From contig CP141132.1 in NCBI GenBank assembly GCA_035236585.1, forward strand, positions 22,853,945 to 22,917,944: 64,000 bases of DNA. The letters are read 5' to 3'. Source of the DNA: Warburgia ugandensis. Taxonomy: Eukaryota; Streptophyta; Magnoliopsida; Canellales; Canellaceae. The notes beneath the pieces are model-generated. The model had not been told where the DNA came from. It saw only the letters and a list, made by a program, of their open reading frames with translations, and did no database searches. Every line of letters begins with the position of its first letter. Positions within the stretch are counted from its first letter, which is position 1. A program made the position numbers and the translations under genes. Positions 49,366 to 61,700 of this stretch are shown here, piece after piece.

Positions 49366-50372
49366 ATAGTGGGAAGGGTGACAGCATTGACCGCCAGTTG
49401 CCGGTTTGGTCGTTGCTCGAACTTGATAGGGAAAGAGCGAGGAAGATGGGTTGGGGGGTGGGGACATGGGTTTCTGGCACACTGGAAAGAAAGAGGGAAA
49501 AGAGACAGGGGGACAGGGAGGAAAGGGGCTGGTGTTGGATGTCAGTTTAGTCAATGCCCAAGCCCACATGGGGAAAAGGGAAAGATGGAGGGAGGAATGG
49601 GGAAGGCTTTGCGATGGTTCTTGAAGTGTTATAGGGTGGGGAAGATGAGGTGCCATCACTGAAGAAGGGTAAATAGGGGGGAGGTAAAGGGGTTCGTGTA
49701 GCTAACCAATGCTCACATGCTTATTAGTTGGCTACACTAAAGGGATAACCCACTGACAGGGAGGAGGATAGACTGGGGAAGGTGTCCTGTCGCCGAAGAG
49801 GAAATTAGCTGTTCTTGCACCAAAGAGGGTATAAGAGATGGGTGTGCACTAGTGATACAGAAAAATTTGGGAAAAGGAGGCTACACTGGTGCCTAATCAA
49901 GCGATTGGTTCAGACATCGCCCGAGGAGATGGGAAGTTGTGCCATGCAGTTGCTTTGGTGGGTGAGCGAGTTGGAGAAAATAGGACATCAGGGAGCAAGG
50001 GTTTTGTGTCACCAAATTTCCCTCTTTTGCTCAATAACCCCCTTTTCTTTGTCTCGAGTCACCATCTAACCAAAGATCGGGTGACACATGGTGACTCAGT
50101 TGTTGTGTCTCACGTCAAATGGCTAGGGTGCCAATATCAATTTTGACCCCCTAAATTTATAAAATCTTGATATTTTTCCTCTTCAATGTCTTTTTCATGC
50201 AAAATAATGTCATTTGAATCATCTGGACGTATACATTTCATTTTTGATAGTTTCAAGTCCAAATTTTAAGTTTTCAAAGGAGTCACTTCCATGGAATTAA
50301 AATTTTTATTTTCATTCCAATTAAAATATAATATGACTATAGAAAAATAACTCAATTTTGAGGGTTGTTACA
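46892..50372 (-). mobile_element. 5' LTR of element 2
   Basis: 3.5 kb, minus strand TGTAACAACCCTCA to TTGAGTGTCACA. Partner of 37938-42031, with a deletion of about 0.47 kb near 47090. It contains a long GA repeat (49297-49363) absent at the same place in the partner. Confidence 0.87.
49297..49363. repeat. (GA)n microsatellite, about 67 bp
   Basis: Pure GA dinucleotides. The matching position in the other LTR (about 41020-41040) reads GAGAGGGAGCGAGAAAGAG, without the expansion. Confidence 0.95.
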
Positions 50373-50629
50373 CTCTCTTTGGTTCTATCTCTTAGTTCAC
50401 ATGTAAACTTAGCCTTTGGTACCCATTGATGAATGAAACATGGACAACATTAGATATTGAAGTTTGAAGTAAAGTTAGTTTATTTTTAATGCTATTTACA
50501 TTTTGTACATCTCTTGTAATATTTTACATTCAATAAAAAAGTTTATTTATTTTCTTCTCTCTCATGCATGTTTCATTAATATTCAATGCTCATGTTTAGT
50601 TGGATGCCTATATTAGACTTTCCTTTTAG

Positions 50630-50990
50630 GAAGTTTCTAATTTTAGTTTTAGAAGTTTAATTTTTAGGAAGTTCTAATTTCAGAAAGTATCCATTTTTTG
50701 CAAGTAGTCATCTTTAGGAAGTTTCTTTAGGAATAGTTGCAATTTAGAAAGTTGGTTTCTAGGGAGTTTATTTAGGAATTTTCATTTTTAGAAAGTTTCT
50801 AACTTTAGTTTTAGAAAGTTTCTATTTAGAGAGAGTTTCTAACTTCTAACTTTAGAAAGTTCATTCTAGATTTAGGTTTCTAAGTTTATTCATATTTCTA
50901 GTTTTGAATTAGTTTCCTTTTTTTAATGTATTTTAGTTATAGAAAGTTTCTAATTCTATTCTTAGAAGTTTCTAATCGTATTCTTAAAAT
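50630..50990 (+). repeat. Degenerate TTTAGAAAGTTTCTAA repeats in family B
   Basis: At least eight variants of AGAAAGTTTCT or AGGAAGTTTCT, a near-palindromic word, in 360 bp. The minus copy of family B carries its own set at 22190-22420, so this is a feature of the element. Confidence 0.7.
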
Positions 50991-51176
50991 TTTTCCTTTT
51001 AGTTTAAAATTTTAATCCGCGCATGTTTCTAATTCCATGTTCTTTTAATTTCTAGAGTAAATCGTAATCCAATTTCTCTTTTGACTGGCATAAGTGATCT
51101 AAGTAGGATCGACCTCACTTGTGTAAAATTGTACTACTTTGATTCGTGTGTTTGCAGTGCTTATTAGAAGACATCA

Positions 51177-52970
51177 GAGCTCGCCGAATTGACTGTCTCT
51201 GGTGTATAGATACTAGCCACTACATCCTTCATTGCGACTATGGATGTGTCTTGAAAAGGGTTTCATGAACACGTCCAATGGTTGTTCTTACCACACTAGT
51301 TGAGAAAAATAAATGCCTGTTTGGGAATGGATACCTACCTCCTTTAGTGGTCAAGGACGAGGAGGCGAAACCCTTACAACCTCTTAGCATAGTACTCATG
51401 AGGCTCATCATGCTAAACAAACATATATGTATTTTCAAATATCACTAAATCACATGCCATTTAAAACATGCCATAGTCATGCAATTTCTATAACCCATGT
51501 AAAACACATGGGATAGATGCATTTGAAGAATAATCTTTTCTTTCAAAAACTAACAAATGCATGTAATAGAGTAAGTAGTATCACTTTTAATTTCAAGATA
51601 TGTACCATGGAGCTTAAAACAAACATACCTTGTCATTTATAAGTATTTGCATTCTTTAAAAGCATAAATGTCATAACATGACAAGGTATCAATTTTATGA
51701 GAGTCATGTAATTTCAAATTGAATGCATAATAATCAAATAATCCGTATGATTCAATTATTTAAAGTCCTAAAATATTTTTAGTAAAACTAGCGACCCATT
51801 CAAAATCCAAATGGAAAATAGACGTTAAAACTATGTACCTCTTATGGTGATTTCCACATATTCCTCAACCTTTTCATTGTCTCTCTCCCTAGATCCAATG
51901 AGGAGTCAATCTCTTTGTATCCTAATATGCACAGTGCATAAAAATTCTATTTTTAATACTCATATGCACTTAGACATTTAAATTTAATTTTGATCTAATG
52001 ATCCAGATCATCCCAGATCATTGAACCTTTGAATTTCTATAATTTTATCATAAATACATCTTTAGGTCTCATAACCATAGTTCTCCTAAGCATGGTTTAA
52101 AGATCTGAGGGTTGGATTGGTCAAAAACCTAGATCTAATGTATATCAAGTAGCTCTAGTAAAATAGATCAAAATCAAAGGTGGATTTTAATATCCCACCT
52201 TGTTGCACATGATTCCTTGCTTAGATGATTTCCATGCATCACTGCCTTCTCTAGATCTCTGGTTAAACTCCATCAATCATCAAATAACTAGAGGGGTTTT
52301 ACTCCTTACATCACATTGAATAAAATGGAGGGCTTAGATCAAATATTTTGGCCACTAATATGCAAAATGGAGTGTTTAATCTCACAATTTAAGAATCTGA
52401 CCACTAATTAATGCTCAGATCATGGAGAATGGCCATATATGAGATACATCTGCTGTTAGATTAAGGTGAGGGGCCAGATCAATCACTGATAAGATGATTT
52501 GGTGTTAGATCTATGACCAAATACAAGTAGAAACTCAAATCTATCATAAATCTAGGTACTAAATGGCTAATCAACTTCCAAATCATCTCAGTGGAGCAGA
52601 TTAGCCATATATTTAAGATTTAGTGACTTGTTGATGGTTAGATGATGATGAACGATCAGATTAGTCATAGATCTTGTGCTAGGACAAATCTACGATTGGA
52701 TCATGTGAGGTTTGCGAATTGGTAACAAATCATACATTTGGAAATATCTTTCAGTGTCTAGATGATGATGGATGGTCAAATCAATCATGGGTCAATATGA
52801 TTGTGATTGTACTCCACTATCAACTTTGGATCTTCATTGGATCATCATTGATGATCAAATCAGTCGATAGGTCTTGCTCCTCAAGTAGCGGGGATCGCGA
52901 TGAAGGGTTCATGTCTTTATCTAAGTTTTCCTTGTCACCATGCTCACTGTAACTGAGATGATCTCAGGTA
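51177..52970 (-). mobile_element. 5' LTR of element 3, third piece (inferred)
   Basis: Reads as a minus-strand Tekay-like LTR. Near 51380-51400 the minus strand has AGTACTATGCTAAGAGG followed by TTGTAAGGGTTTCGCC, corresponding to the G-rich module in the LTRs of elements 1, 2 and 5. Further right it is full of GATCATCC/GATGATGG words like those in element 2's LTR. It has no ends of its own: the left border is the family B duplication and the right border is a LINE fragment. Assignment to element 3 is by continuity. Confidence 0.5.
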
Positions 52971-52974
52971 AGGA

Positions 52975-53253
52975 GGAGAGGAGAAGATGGGAAGGAGAGG
53001 AGAACAAAGGGAAGAGGGTTTAGGGAAATGACATTGATCAAAAACATCAAATAATTTTTTAAATTCATGCCAAAGTTCTTTCTATCCCCTTAAGTTGAAG
53101 CTAGACGATTTCCACCCACCCTAGGTAGTGTCATAGATAGCCTTGATACATCTCCAAAGTGCAAAATTTTCAACTCCATATCTCCACACCCACTCCATAA
53201 GAAGAGCATAGTTATAATCTTTAACAGAATTAATGTAAAGACTCCCTTTATAC
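52975..53253 (-). pseudogene. LINE ORF2 fragment, left copy
   Basis: Minus-strand frames contain YINSVKDYNYALLMEWVWRYG and F-A-L-W-R, the conserved G-G-L-G-[IV]-x-x-[LI]-x-x-x-N-x-A-L-L-x-K-W-x-W-R segment after the reverse transcriptase of plant L1-type LINEs. The same segment is present as a direct repeat at 63395-63671. The retroelement LTR end starts at 53254. Confidence 0.72.
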
Positions 53254-53765
53254 TGTGACGATCTGGGTTTTTGTAACACATTTTGTAATACATTTTTCAA
53301 AGGCAGGGCCCTCAATAGTAAATTTTTTTTTGCAAAACAAAGCAGCTGAAATTCTTTTCTTTAAAACTTGTTTGAAAACCCAAGTCATCACTTCATACAT
53401 AACATAAGTAGAATTTTTGTATATGATAAAATTCCATTGAAGGAATATACTTTTATTAAATTTCAAAATCCATCTTGTGGTTCATTGTATTGCCCGAGTA
53501 TCAGTACAATACTCGTCCAAATTACATAATCCAAACTTCAAACCTCACCATACAATAAAAACCCTCAATACAATACAATGCTCTCAAATAAAATATGTGT
53601 CTTCAAGGGGTATACCCTGATTGATTATTCTTTCAAGTCTTCTTAAGTCTTGAGCTCCTAATTCTCCTTGTTTATATCTGAGATATTGTAAACATTGAAA
53701 CATTTACAATATCTCAGCAAGCTATGCTTAGTAGGGGATTTCAAGAAGCATAAAACTTTGACAGA
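53254..53765 (-). mobile_element. Terminal 0.5 kb of element 5's 3' LTR
   Basis: Starts TGTGACGATCTGGGTTTT (complement of the LTR end) and matches 58766-59280 closely through the block TTTGAAAACCCAAGTCATCA and a short inverted repeat TGTAAACATTGAAACATTTACA. Similarity stops near 53765. Confidence 0.85.
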
Positions 53766-53997
53766 ATAATACCCCATCTCACTAATAATGCTAAAGCATT
53801 AATCACTTATCCTAATTCTTTGCTAAGAATAGGAGTTTTACCTATAAGAAGAAGATAACATGAACTATGGATGAAAGGAAATGGAGGTTTCCTTAAGTGG
53901 CAAGGCTGCATGACAAACTTATGAATGAGTTAATAAAAACTCATACGTAAGTTAAAATGCAAATTTTGAGGACGAAATTCTTATAAGGGGGGAAGAT
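53766..53997 (+). mobile_element. Inverted internal end and purine tract of element 5
   Basis: AAATTTTGAGGACGAAATTC followed by TTATAAGGGGGGAAGAT is the classic last codons of chromovirus pol plus the purine tract (53985-53997), here on plus, opposite to the gag of the same element. Confidence 0.8.
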
Positions 53998-56555
53998 TGT
54001 AACAACTCCAATTTTTGTAAATTGATTAAGAAAATCAATTTAGTTTAAATTTTTAGATATTCTAGGCTGGAATATTAGGGTTATTAAAAATGCACTTCTC
54101 ATAGAAGTACAATCAAAGTATAATACATATATAATTGAAACATACTCAACGAACCCTTCAGAATGACTATAATCACGACAAATTCTGAATTCAGATGAAA
54201 AATCTTTATTTTTCTAAATAAAAGGGTAAAATGATAATTTTACATATAGCCAAGAGCTAAGACCTCAATATTCATGATGTACTTGGAAATACAAATCCAA
54301 TGCCACTAAGTACACTCAATTTCGAGACCGAGAGAATAAAATGAATTTTTCTCCATAAAAGGGTAAAATGGTCTTTTCATACCCCTGTGGGACCTATAAG
54401 GGGCCTACGAGCGGCCCACAAACAAATCCAATGGCCAAAAACATGTAATGAGTGGTCAAATCACTACCAACTGCTAGTGGAGAAGGAGGTGGTAGTGAAG
54501 GATCCAATGCAAATTAAATAATAAAAAGAATAAAACATAATAATTACACATAATCATGAAAAACACCCAAAATGCCTATAAATACACCCCCAAAAATCCT
54601 GTAAAAATGTTCATAAAATTTTTCACAAAATTATCTTACTACCCCTGCAAAAAATAGACATAGATCCCTTTCCAAAATTCCAAAACTCCCAAAAATCCCT
54701 TTTCTTTCACTTTCTCTCTCCTCTCTCCAGATCAAATCTCAGAAATCTCACCATCTAAATTGTCCTAGGCTATGTTATCTACAAAACCCAGAAATCAATT
54801 TCAAGATCCAACGGTTCAAACAATGGAAAATCACAAGACAGGTGGTTCTTGGGCTATCTTATTCATCAAGTGGGTATTCTTGTATTTTGGATTGCAAAAT
54901 CAACATTTTTCTCCAATCAGGTAGGTGAAAACCATTTCCACACTTGTTTCATGTTATTTTATGTAATTTTAATTTTTCTAAAATCATGTTTAGGATAAAA
55001 ATAATAAAAATCAAGAAAGGGTAAGAACCCTTTAATTATGGATGATAGAAGGTTCGGATTGAAAATCTAAGCCGTCAAATCGATCCAGAAGGGTTCAAAA
55101 CCCCTTGCTTGGAAATTGTATATCATTTAAGGCTCTCAATTGAATAGGGATTGACTAGATGGTCCAAACGGACTATCCAATCTCTCGATCAAATTAGTTC
55201 CCAGGACGTTGCTTGGAACGTTGTACGGAGACGCGCTCTACCAAAGTGCCTCCGCACAAGTGTGCCGCGTGCGATGTCGTCCCAACGGGATGACCGCATG
55301 ACACAGACTGTCTCGGGGGAGTGTGTTTCGCTTGCATCCCAGTGGCCAACATGGGTGACAGATCCATCTGCTTGGCCTATTCCACCGAACTAATCTTGGC
55401 TTTCCGTTTCGATGGGCCCAGATCAAATCTGGACCCTAGAATGACTGTGAACTTAAAATCTCAATTTAGGAGTCATTTGAACTCCAAATTGAGATCATAA
55501 AGAAGCTATGGAAATCTTATTTCATATATTTTCTTCTGAAAGCATAAATTTAGAAAATTCCTTATGAAACTTTTTGTATTTATGCAATAAGTTTTCAACT
55601 TTCAAGATCTTCAAGATCTGAGATGATCAGATCTTGAGGATTTGTTTAAATGATGATATAAGATTGAAATCAAGTAATATTCTTAGTTATTTTGACAGAT
55701 TTAACATAAAATGAGGGATCTACCCTTTATGGTAGAAAAACCCTAAATATGCAAAGAGACCCACTTGATCAATAAGATCAAGTATGATTAGATTTCATAA
55801 ATTGTGCACATATTGACATTATGCATAGATTTATAGATTTCATACATCAGTCAGGATCATGGAAGATTTGAAGAGATGAATCACCACTTGAAGGTAGGAG
55901 GATTTTATGAATGCATCTACATGAGAAGTACATGTTGTATACATGATTTTATGTCTGAAAATGTTGACAAGTATAATGTAAATACTTGTATTAAACCCAT
56001 TGAAAACCCTTATGATCCAACCAAAACACATGTGAAATGGTTATGTTATAAATGAAGAAAACCCTAAGTGAATAGGAAACTAGAAAGCATTCAAGCCCTA
56101 AGTAAACAGACAGATCGTTTGATACGTATGAGAATTATTTTACATACAAGCATAGAGGCTTATAGTTTTGTTTTAAACAGGCATAGGCCTGGGGATGCTA
56201 TGCTAGGAGAGTTAGTAGGGTTTGGCCACTTGCTCTCCAAAACTTGTTACTATAAGTATACCAAGTCTAAATGAGGCTAAAAGTCGGGTGGGGCCATTTT
56301 GGGAAGGCCTCCATGTGACAACAATGGTCCTCCCCATACCAACATGGATATTGTGATTTTCACCAAGGATGGTATAGGTGGATTATTAAGTAGTTATCCA
56401 GGCGCGCTGGTATAGATTCTGACTACATGCATAGTAGTCCTTTGAGTATTTTTGCATTACTATGCATGGCATAGTGATATGCCTTATGATATGGCATGAT
56501 GAGATGTCGGGTAATTGTAGATTACTGATGAGAATTTCGAACAGAGTTTGGCTGA
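53998..56555 (+). mobile_element. Inverted start portion of element 5's 3' LTR
   Basis: Starts TGTAACAACTCCAATTTTTG and runs parallel to LTR5 (10818 onwards). At about 55795 it jumps: the roughly 1.37 kb corresponding to 12775-14140 of LTR5 is missing, although the minus LTR at 58766-63394 still has it. It ends near 56555 (CGAACAGAGTTTGG), where gag of the opposite strand begins. TATA box at 54577-54584. Confidence 0.83.
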
Positions 56556-56641
56556 TTCAGCCTAGCCATTGGTGATAGCAAATACCCTTGATGTCAAGGG
56601 ATATTCTTTAGATTCGCCTCCTTAACTACCAAAGGTTTGTT

Positions 56642-56683
56642 GTAGTTATTGGAAATGTGCCCAATTTCTCCGTAATTATAACA
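56642..56683 (-). pseudogene. Gag zinc knuckle remnant (element 5)
   Basis: Minus-strand CYNYGEIGHISNNY aligns with C-x2-C-x4-H-x4-C. The first cysteine and histidine are kept, and the second and third cysteines are tyrosine (TAT, TAC). Confidence 0.75.
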
Positions 56684-56699
56684 TCTGACAGGGGGCCTT

Positions 56700-57680
56700 T
56701 ACTGTATTGGAGTAGGACACATATTTTTTGGGTGAAAACTTCTAGATTTGGGACATGGCCTTCTTTTTGTATGATTTCTTTAACTTCTTGGATGTCCAAA
56801 TATTTTAAGGGTCTCTTGCCCTTCTGAAAAGATCTTTGATTATAGTTCCCTCTTTCACCAAATATAGTGGTTTGGTTCTTTTGTAATTCTTCTTCAACTT
56901 TGATGCCATCTCCACATAGTCTGCCAAAGTCGTGGGTTTAGTACACATTACTTTCACCTTTAGCTCTCGGTGCAACCCTTCCATGAACCAATTCACTATG
57001 TGTGTTTCAGTGTTACACTCATGAATCGCAAATCTCCTTAACTATGTAAATTTATTGTCATACTCAACCACTGGCATGTTTCCTTGTCTAAGTTCTAAAA
57101 ACTAAATCAGTTTTCTTTTTTGTACATGAGAAGGGAAATATTTGTGGTTAAAGACTTCCTTAAATTCCTCCCATGTAGTATCTTCAGAATTTGAGAAGAA
57201 TGTATTGTTAGCTGATCTCCACCAAAATATAGCTTCTTGTTTTAATAGATAGGTGGCAAATTTCACCTTCAACTATGGAGGAGTACATAGAGCATTGAAA
57301 GTCCTTTCTATTTCATATATCCATTCCTCGGCCTTCACAGCTTCACCCTTTCCATTATACCCCATAGCCATCTTTTGAAACCTTTCCATCATTTTGTCAA
57401 CCCTTTCTGGGGCTAATGGAGAATTCCTAGCTTCTTCACTTGGCACAAGGGAAGATTGACCCTTTACTAGTGTGGGAGTATTTGATATTGGTGTTGGTGT
57501 ATTATGCCTCACTTCAGACTGAGCATGAGCCTGAGTACTTGGTACTTCTACTGGAGGTGATGAACTTTGGGGTTGTTGAATGTGAGGAATAAGGTTCCTC
57601 AATACTCTTGTCATCATCTATTCCACATTATCCATTGTTAATTTCTCCATATTATTTTCTAGAGTATTTTGAGCTATTTG
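56700..57680 (-). pseudogene. Ty3/Gypsy Gag (element 5)
   Basis: Minus-strand frames give an N-terminal Pro/Gln/Ser-rich region, then the Retrotrans_gag core: AEEWIYEIERTFNALCTPP (57273-57340), a stop, KVKFATYLLKQEAIFWW, TWEEFKEVFNHKYFP, and then WFMEGLHRELKVKV (56950-56996) and YVEMASKLKKN. This is the capsid protein that assembles the particle. At least three in-frame stops break it. It lies downstream of the 5' LTR and primer site at 58752-58765, with a non-coding, stop-rich leader of about 1 kb between. No protease or later pol domain follows. Confidence 0.85.
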
Positions 57681-57699
57681 CCTTGTAACTCTCTTTGGC

Positions 57700-58751
57700 A
57701 GCATCGGCTCATAAACCAAAATTCCTATTAGTATTCCATACAACTATTTCTATCAAATAAGTAGAATCAATATTCCTTAAATTCATCATATTAATATCCA
57801 TATTCATTTATAGGTCTTCACTTTCCATTCTATCATCAATACAAACTATAGTCCATGATTATTCCATATTTCAATTCTATCATATAGTTGAATCACTATT
57901 CCTCTAAATTTTATCTCCTTATTTATCTTTATTAAAACTCTTCTTATTCACCAATTTTTATTTTTATTTTAAAATATGTACCTATCTCCTTAAATTCTTC
58001 TCAAGTAAGATCATCTCTATTTTGACGATTAATTCCTTTAGCTAACTATCATAATACTACATCTATGTAGTAATTGTAACGCTTGCATTTATATTTATCA
58101 TTATTATTTTCAAATTTTGTAATAATTCTAAGGTTTTAACTTTAGTATCTATTTCACCTTTCCTATAAAGGCTGGATTTTATCCTTATTCTTCTTTTCCA
58201 TCCTATTTTTCCAATTATCATCTCCTTCTCTTAATCTCCATATTTCACCTAATAATAGTTATATTAATGTATTTTATTTCTACAAGTATCTTTACTTAAG
58301 ATTTTAGGTTATACCTAAATATTATACCTTACATCTTCCTCTATTCTAAGGTTTTCCTTACTTGTTTCTAAACTTACTATTCCCTATATTGATATCATTA
58401 ACGTACTAATTAGTATTTCTAGCTCTTTCACTAAGTAATATATACTTGTACTATACTATTCCTTCATTACACTTACTCTTTCTATACTCATCCTCAACTA
58501 ATGAGTTTAACTCTTTCTTCATTAATGAGTCAACTCTTTCCGTACTCAACTAATGAGACTACTCTTTCCATACTCATCCTTAACTAATGAGTCAACTCCT
58601 TCTATACTCATTCTTAGCTAATGAGTTGATCACATAACTCATTCTAATCAAATAATAACTCATTTCTTATTCACTCACTATTTCTTATCCTCCAATTGGA
58701 TTGTCATCTTCATATTGGACATGAGGGTACTGTATTGTGCCTGGATGAATG
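57700..58751 (-). other. Leader region of element 5 between primer site and gag
   Basis: AT- and C/T-rich, with repeated ACTCATTCTTAACTAATGAG-like words at 58480-58670. No coding potential. Long leaders of this kind are common in plant chromoviruses. Confidence 0.5.
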
Positions 58752-58765
58752 GCTCTGATGCCAAC
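58752..58765 (-). other. Primer-binding site of element 5 (tRNA-Met type)
   Basis: Minus strand GTTGGCATCAGAGCC follows the LTR end CCCAGGTCATCATA. It differs from TGGTATCAGAGCC at one base. Confidence 0.85.
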
Positions 58766-61700
58766 TATGATGACCTGGGTTTTGGTAACACATTTTGTAA
58801 TACATTTTTCAAAGGCAAGGCCCTTATTAGTAAAAAAAATTTTGCAAAACAAATCAGCAGAAATTCTTTTCTTTAAAACTTGTTTGAAAACCCAAGTCAT
58901 CACTTCATACATAACATAAGTAGAATTTTTGTGCAAGAAAAAATTCCATTCAAGGAATATACTATTATTAAATTCCAGAATCCATGATGTGGTTCACTAT
59001 ACATCCCAAGTATCAGTACAATACTTGTCCAAATTACATAATCCAAATTTCAAACCTCACCATACATTAAAAACTCTCAATACGATACAATGCTCTAAAA
59101 TAAAATACATATATTCAAGGGGTATATCCTGATTGATTATTCTTTCAAGTCTTCTTAAGTCTTGAGCTCCGAATTCTCCTTCTTTGTATCTGAGATATTG
59201 TAAACATTGAAACATTTACAATATCTCAGTAAGCTATGCTTGGTAGGGGATTTTAAGAAGCATAAAACTTTGATAGTATAATCCTAATACTTCATAATCC
59301 CATTATTCATACTCATGGAGCAATCTCTTTACTTTGTCATATATGTATATCCTTACACATACATATGATATACTGTATATAGATATATACATACGATCAA
59401 AACCATAAAAAATAGCTAATATCTCAAAACATAATCATATCCAGCTTATGCTGAGTTGATAAATCATCCAAACTCTGTTCGGAATACTCATAGGTAATCT
59501 ACAATTACTCGACATCTTATCATGCCATATCATAAGACATATCACTATGCCATGCATCATAATGCAAAAATACTCAAAGGACTAATATGCATGCAGTCAG
59601 AATCTGTACCAGCGTGCCCAGATAACTGCTCAATAATCCACCTATACCATCATTGGTGAAAATCACAACATCCATGTCTATATGGGGAGGACCATGGCTG
59701 TCATAGTGGAGGCCTTCCCAAAATGGCCCCACTCGACTTTTATCCTCATTTAGGCTTGGTATACTTATAGCAACAAGTTTTGGAGAGCAGGTGGCCAAAC
59801 CTTACTAACTCTCCTAGCATAGCATCCCAAGGCCTATGCCTATTTAAAACAAAACCACAAGCCTCTATGCTTGTATATAAAATAATTTTCATACGTATCA
59901 GATTATCTGTCTGTTTACTTAGGGCTTGAATACTTTTTAGTTTCCTATTCACTTAGGGTTTTCCTCATTTCTAACATAACCATTTCACATGTGTTTTGGT
60001 TGGATCATTAGGGTTTTCAATGGGTTTAATACAAGTATTTACATTATACTTGTCAACATTTTCAGAGATAAGATCATGTATACAACGTGTACTTCTCATG
60101 TAGATGCATTCATAAAATCCTCCTACCTTCAAGTGGTGATTCATCTCTTCAAATCTTCCATGATCCTGACTGATGTATGAAATCTATAAATCTATGCATA
60201 CTATCAATATTTGTACAATTGTGGATAATCTCCTATCTATATTCTTTATCTAATCTTGTCCTTTGATATAAAGGATTTCATCTATATAATCTATCTTCCT
60301 CAGATAGTATTTTATCCTATTAATCAATAGCTCTGATGGTTAGAATGATCTTCTAACCTTTCAGATCTAATCTAAGTCTTTGTGTATCAATCTCTTTGAT
60401 CTTGATCTTTCATAGATCCTTTGATCAACAATTTATTCTTGTTGATAAAAATCAAGGGCCTAGATCTTCTATCATCTAGTTCTTCTTTGATCTAAGTTTA
60501 GTTATTTGATCATCCTTAAGGAGGATGATCCTGGTTCTTTTCCTTGAATCATATTTGATCAAGGGTCTAGATTATCTAATCTAATGATCTAGATTTGATC
60601 TATAGCATACATACTAATAAACAAAGTGGCTAAGGCTTACTAACTAAATGGGTTATCCTGCTCCTCTTATTTCCAATTGGCTAAGGCTTACTAACTGAAT
60701 GGGTGAACACAAAGTGGTTACTTCAATCCTCATGTAAGGAGGCGTTTATACCTCACAAACGTCAATGGAAGGTAGGGGAAGAGTGAGGCTCTATTAGAAA
60801 ACCCCCTTAACCACCATGTTCAACATTCATTAGAATGACCTTAGCTCAACCTTCCATAAGGTTCTTATGAGCATATTGACCCTAAGTACTCTTTCTAATT
60901 GATTTTAATTAAGTCCATGAACATTTAAAATGTCATTCATGGGGTTTATTATTCTCCTAGTTTGGGCCAAGGATTTGATAATCCTTATATTGTCTTACTA
61001 ACTATAGCCCTTACTAATATTAAGTCCAAATCATTCACTCATCTTAATTGTCCATGAATCTCTATTTGATTAGATTTTATTTTTGGTGATTTATGAATAT
61101 TGAGACATAACCACTAATTAAACAATTATATCTACTAACTTAAAGACAATTAAGATGCTTATACTATACTTTGATAATTCAAATAATCATACACTTTAAA
61201 TCATAAGAGAAGTGTACATCTATATCATTCTAAGGGCATTCATACTCTAATATACTAACATGGATCCTAAGTTAATTAAATCTATCAACCTAATATAACA
61301 ATCTAATAACACATAGTATGCTAAAATTTAAGAACTATCATGATTTATAATGTGAATAACATTTACAATACTATTATCAAATAAAAGACATGAAACTAAT
61401 TAGATTAAAATTATTAAAGACCTTTACTTATGATCCAACTATTAGATCTTAGATCTTTTCCTTTTAAATCAAGGTTTAATTGATTTTAGTGTTTTTACTC
61501 CATTAAGGTCCAAAGAGCATATTTCTTTGTTTTTATCATAATCAATCCATGATCTTCATGGATTACATCATATTATCCCTCATTCAATCCATCCCAAAGG
61601 TTTGATCACACTTGATCTTATTGATCAAGTGGGTCCCTTTACATATTTAGGCTTTTCCTACCATAAAGGGTAGATCCCTCATTTTATGTTAAATATGTCA

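Larger units (their letters stand above)
37938..50372 (-). mobile_element. Element 2: Ty3/Gypsy (Tekay/Del-like) retrotransposon, defective
   Basis: Minus-strand element with 5' LTR at 46892-50372 and 3' LTR at 37938-42031, flanked by TTCTC (37933-37937) and CTCTC (50373-50377). The order along the minus strand is LTR, degenerate tRNA-Met primer site, gag, zinc knuckle, protease, 46-bp tandem array, purine tract, LTR. Reverse transcriptase, RNase H and integrase are absent. A plus-strand RTE retrotransposon lies in the leader. The leader and array match element 1, so the two are one family in opposite orientation. Confidence 0.88.
36653..51176 (+). mobile_element. Family B LTR-like element, plus copy, split by element 2
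   Basis: After removing element 2 (37938-50372), about 2.1 kb remain (36653-37937 and 50378-51176), starting TGATAACT and ending GACATCA, with flanking 5-mers CAGCT and GAGCT. It shares landmarks with the minus copy at 21962-24776. These are ACACATGCATTTATGA near 36750, a C/T-rich leader at 37360-37530, many TTTAGAAAGTTTCTAA variants at 50630-50990, and GGATCGACCT at 51108. No protein motif is visible. Lineage is uncertain; a solo LTR fits best. Confidence 0.55.

Noticed and set aside
50630-50990. Heat-shock element cluster (GAA-nn-TTC)
   Set aside because: The core AGAAAGTTTCT has three bases between GAA and TTC, not two, so canonical heat-shock elements are not formed in most units.
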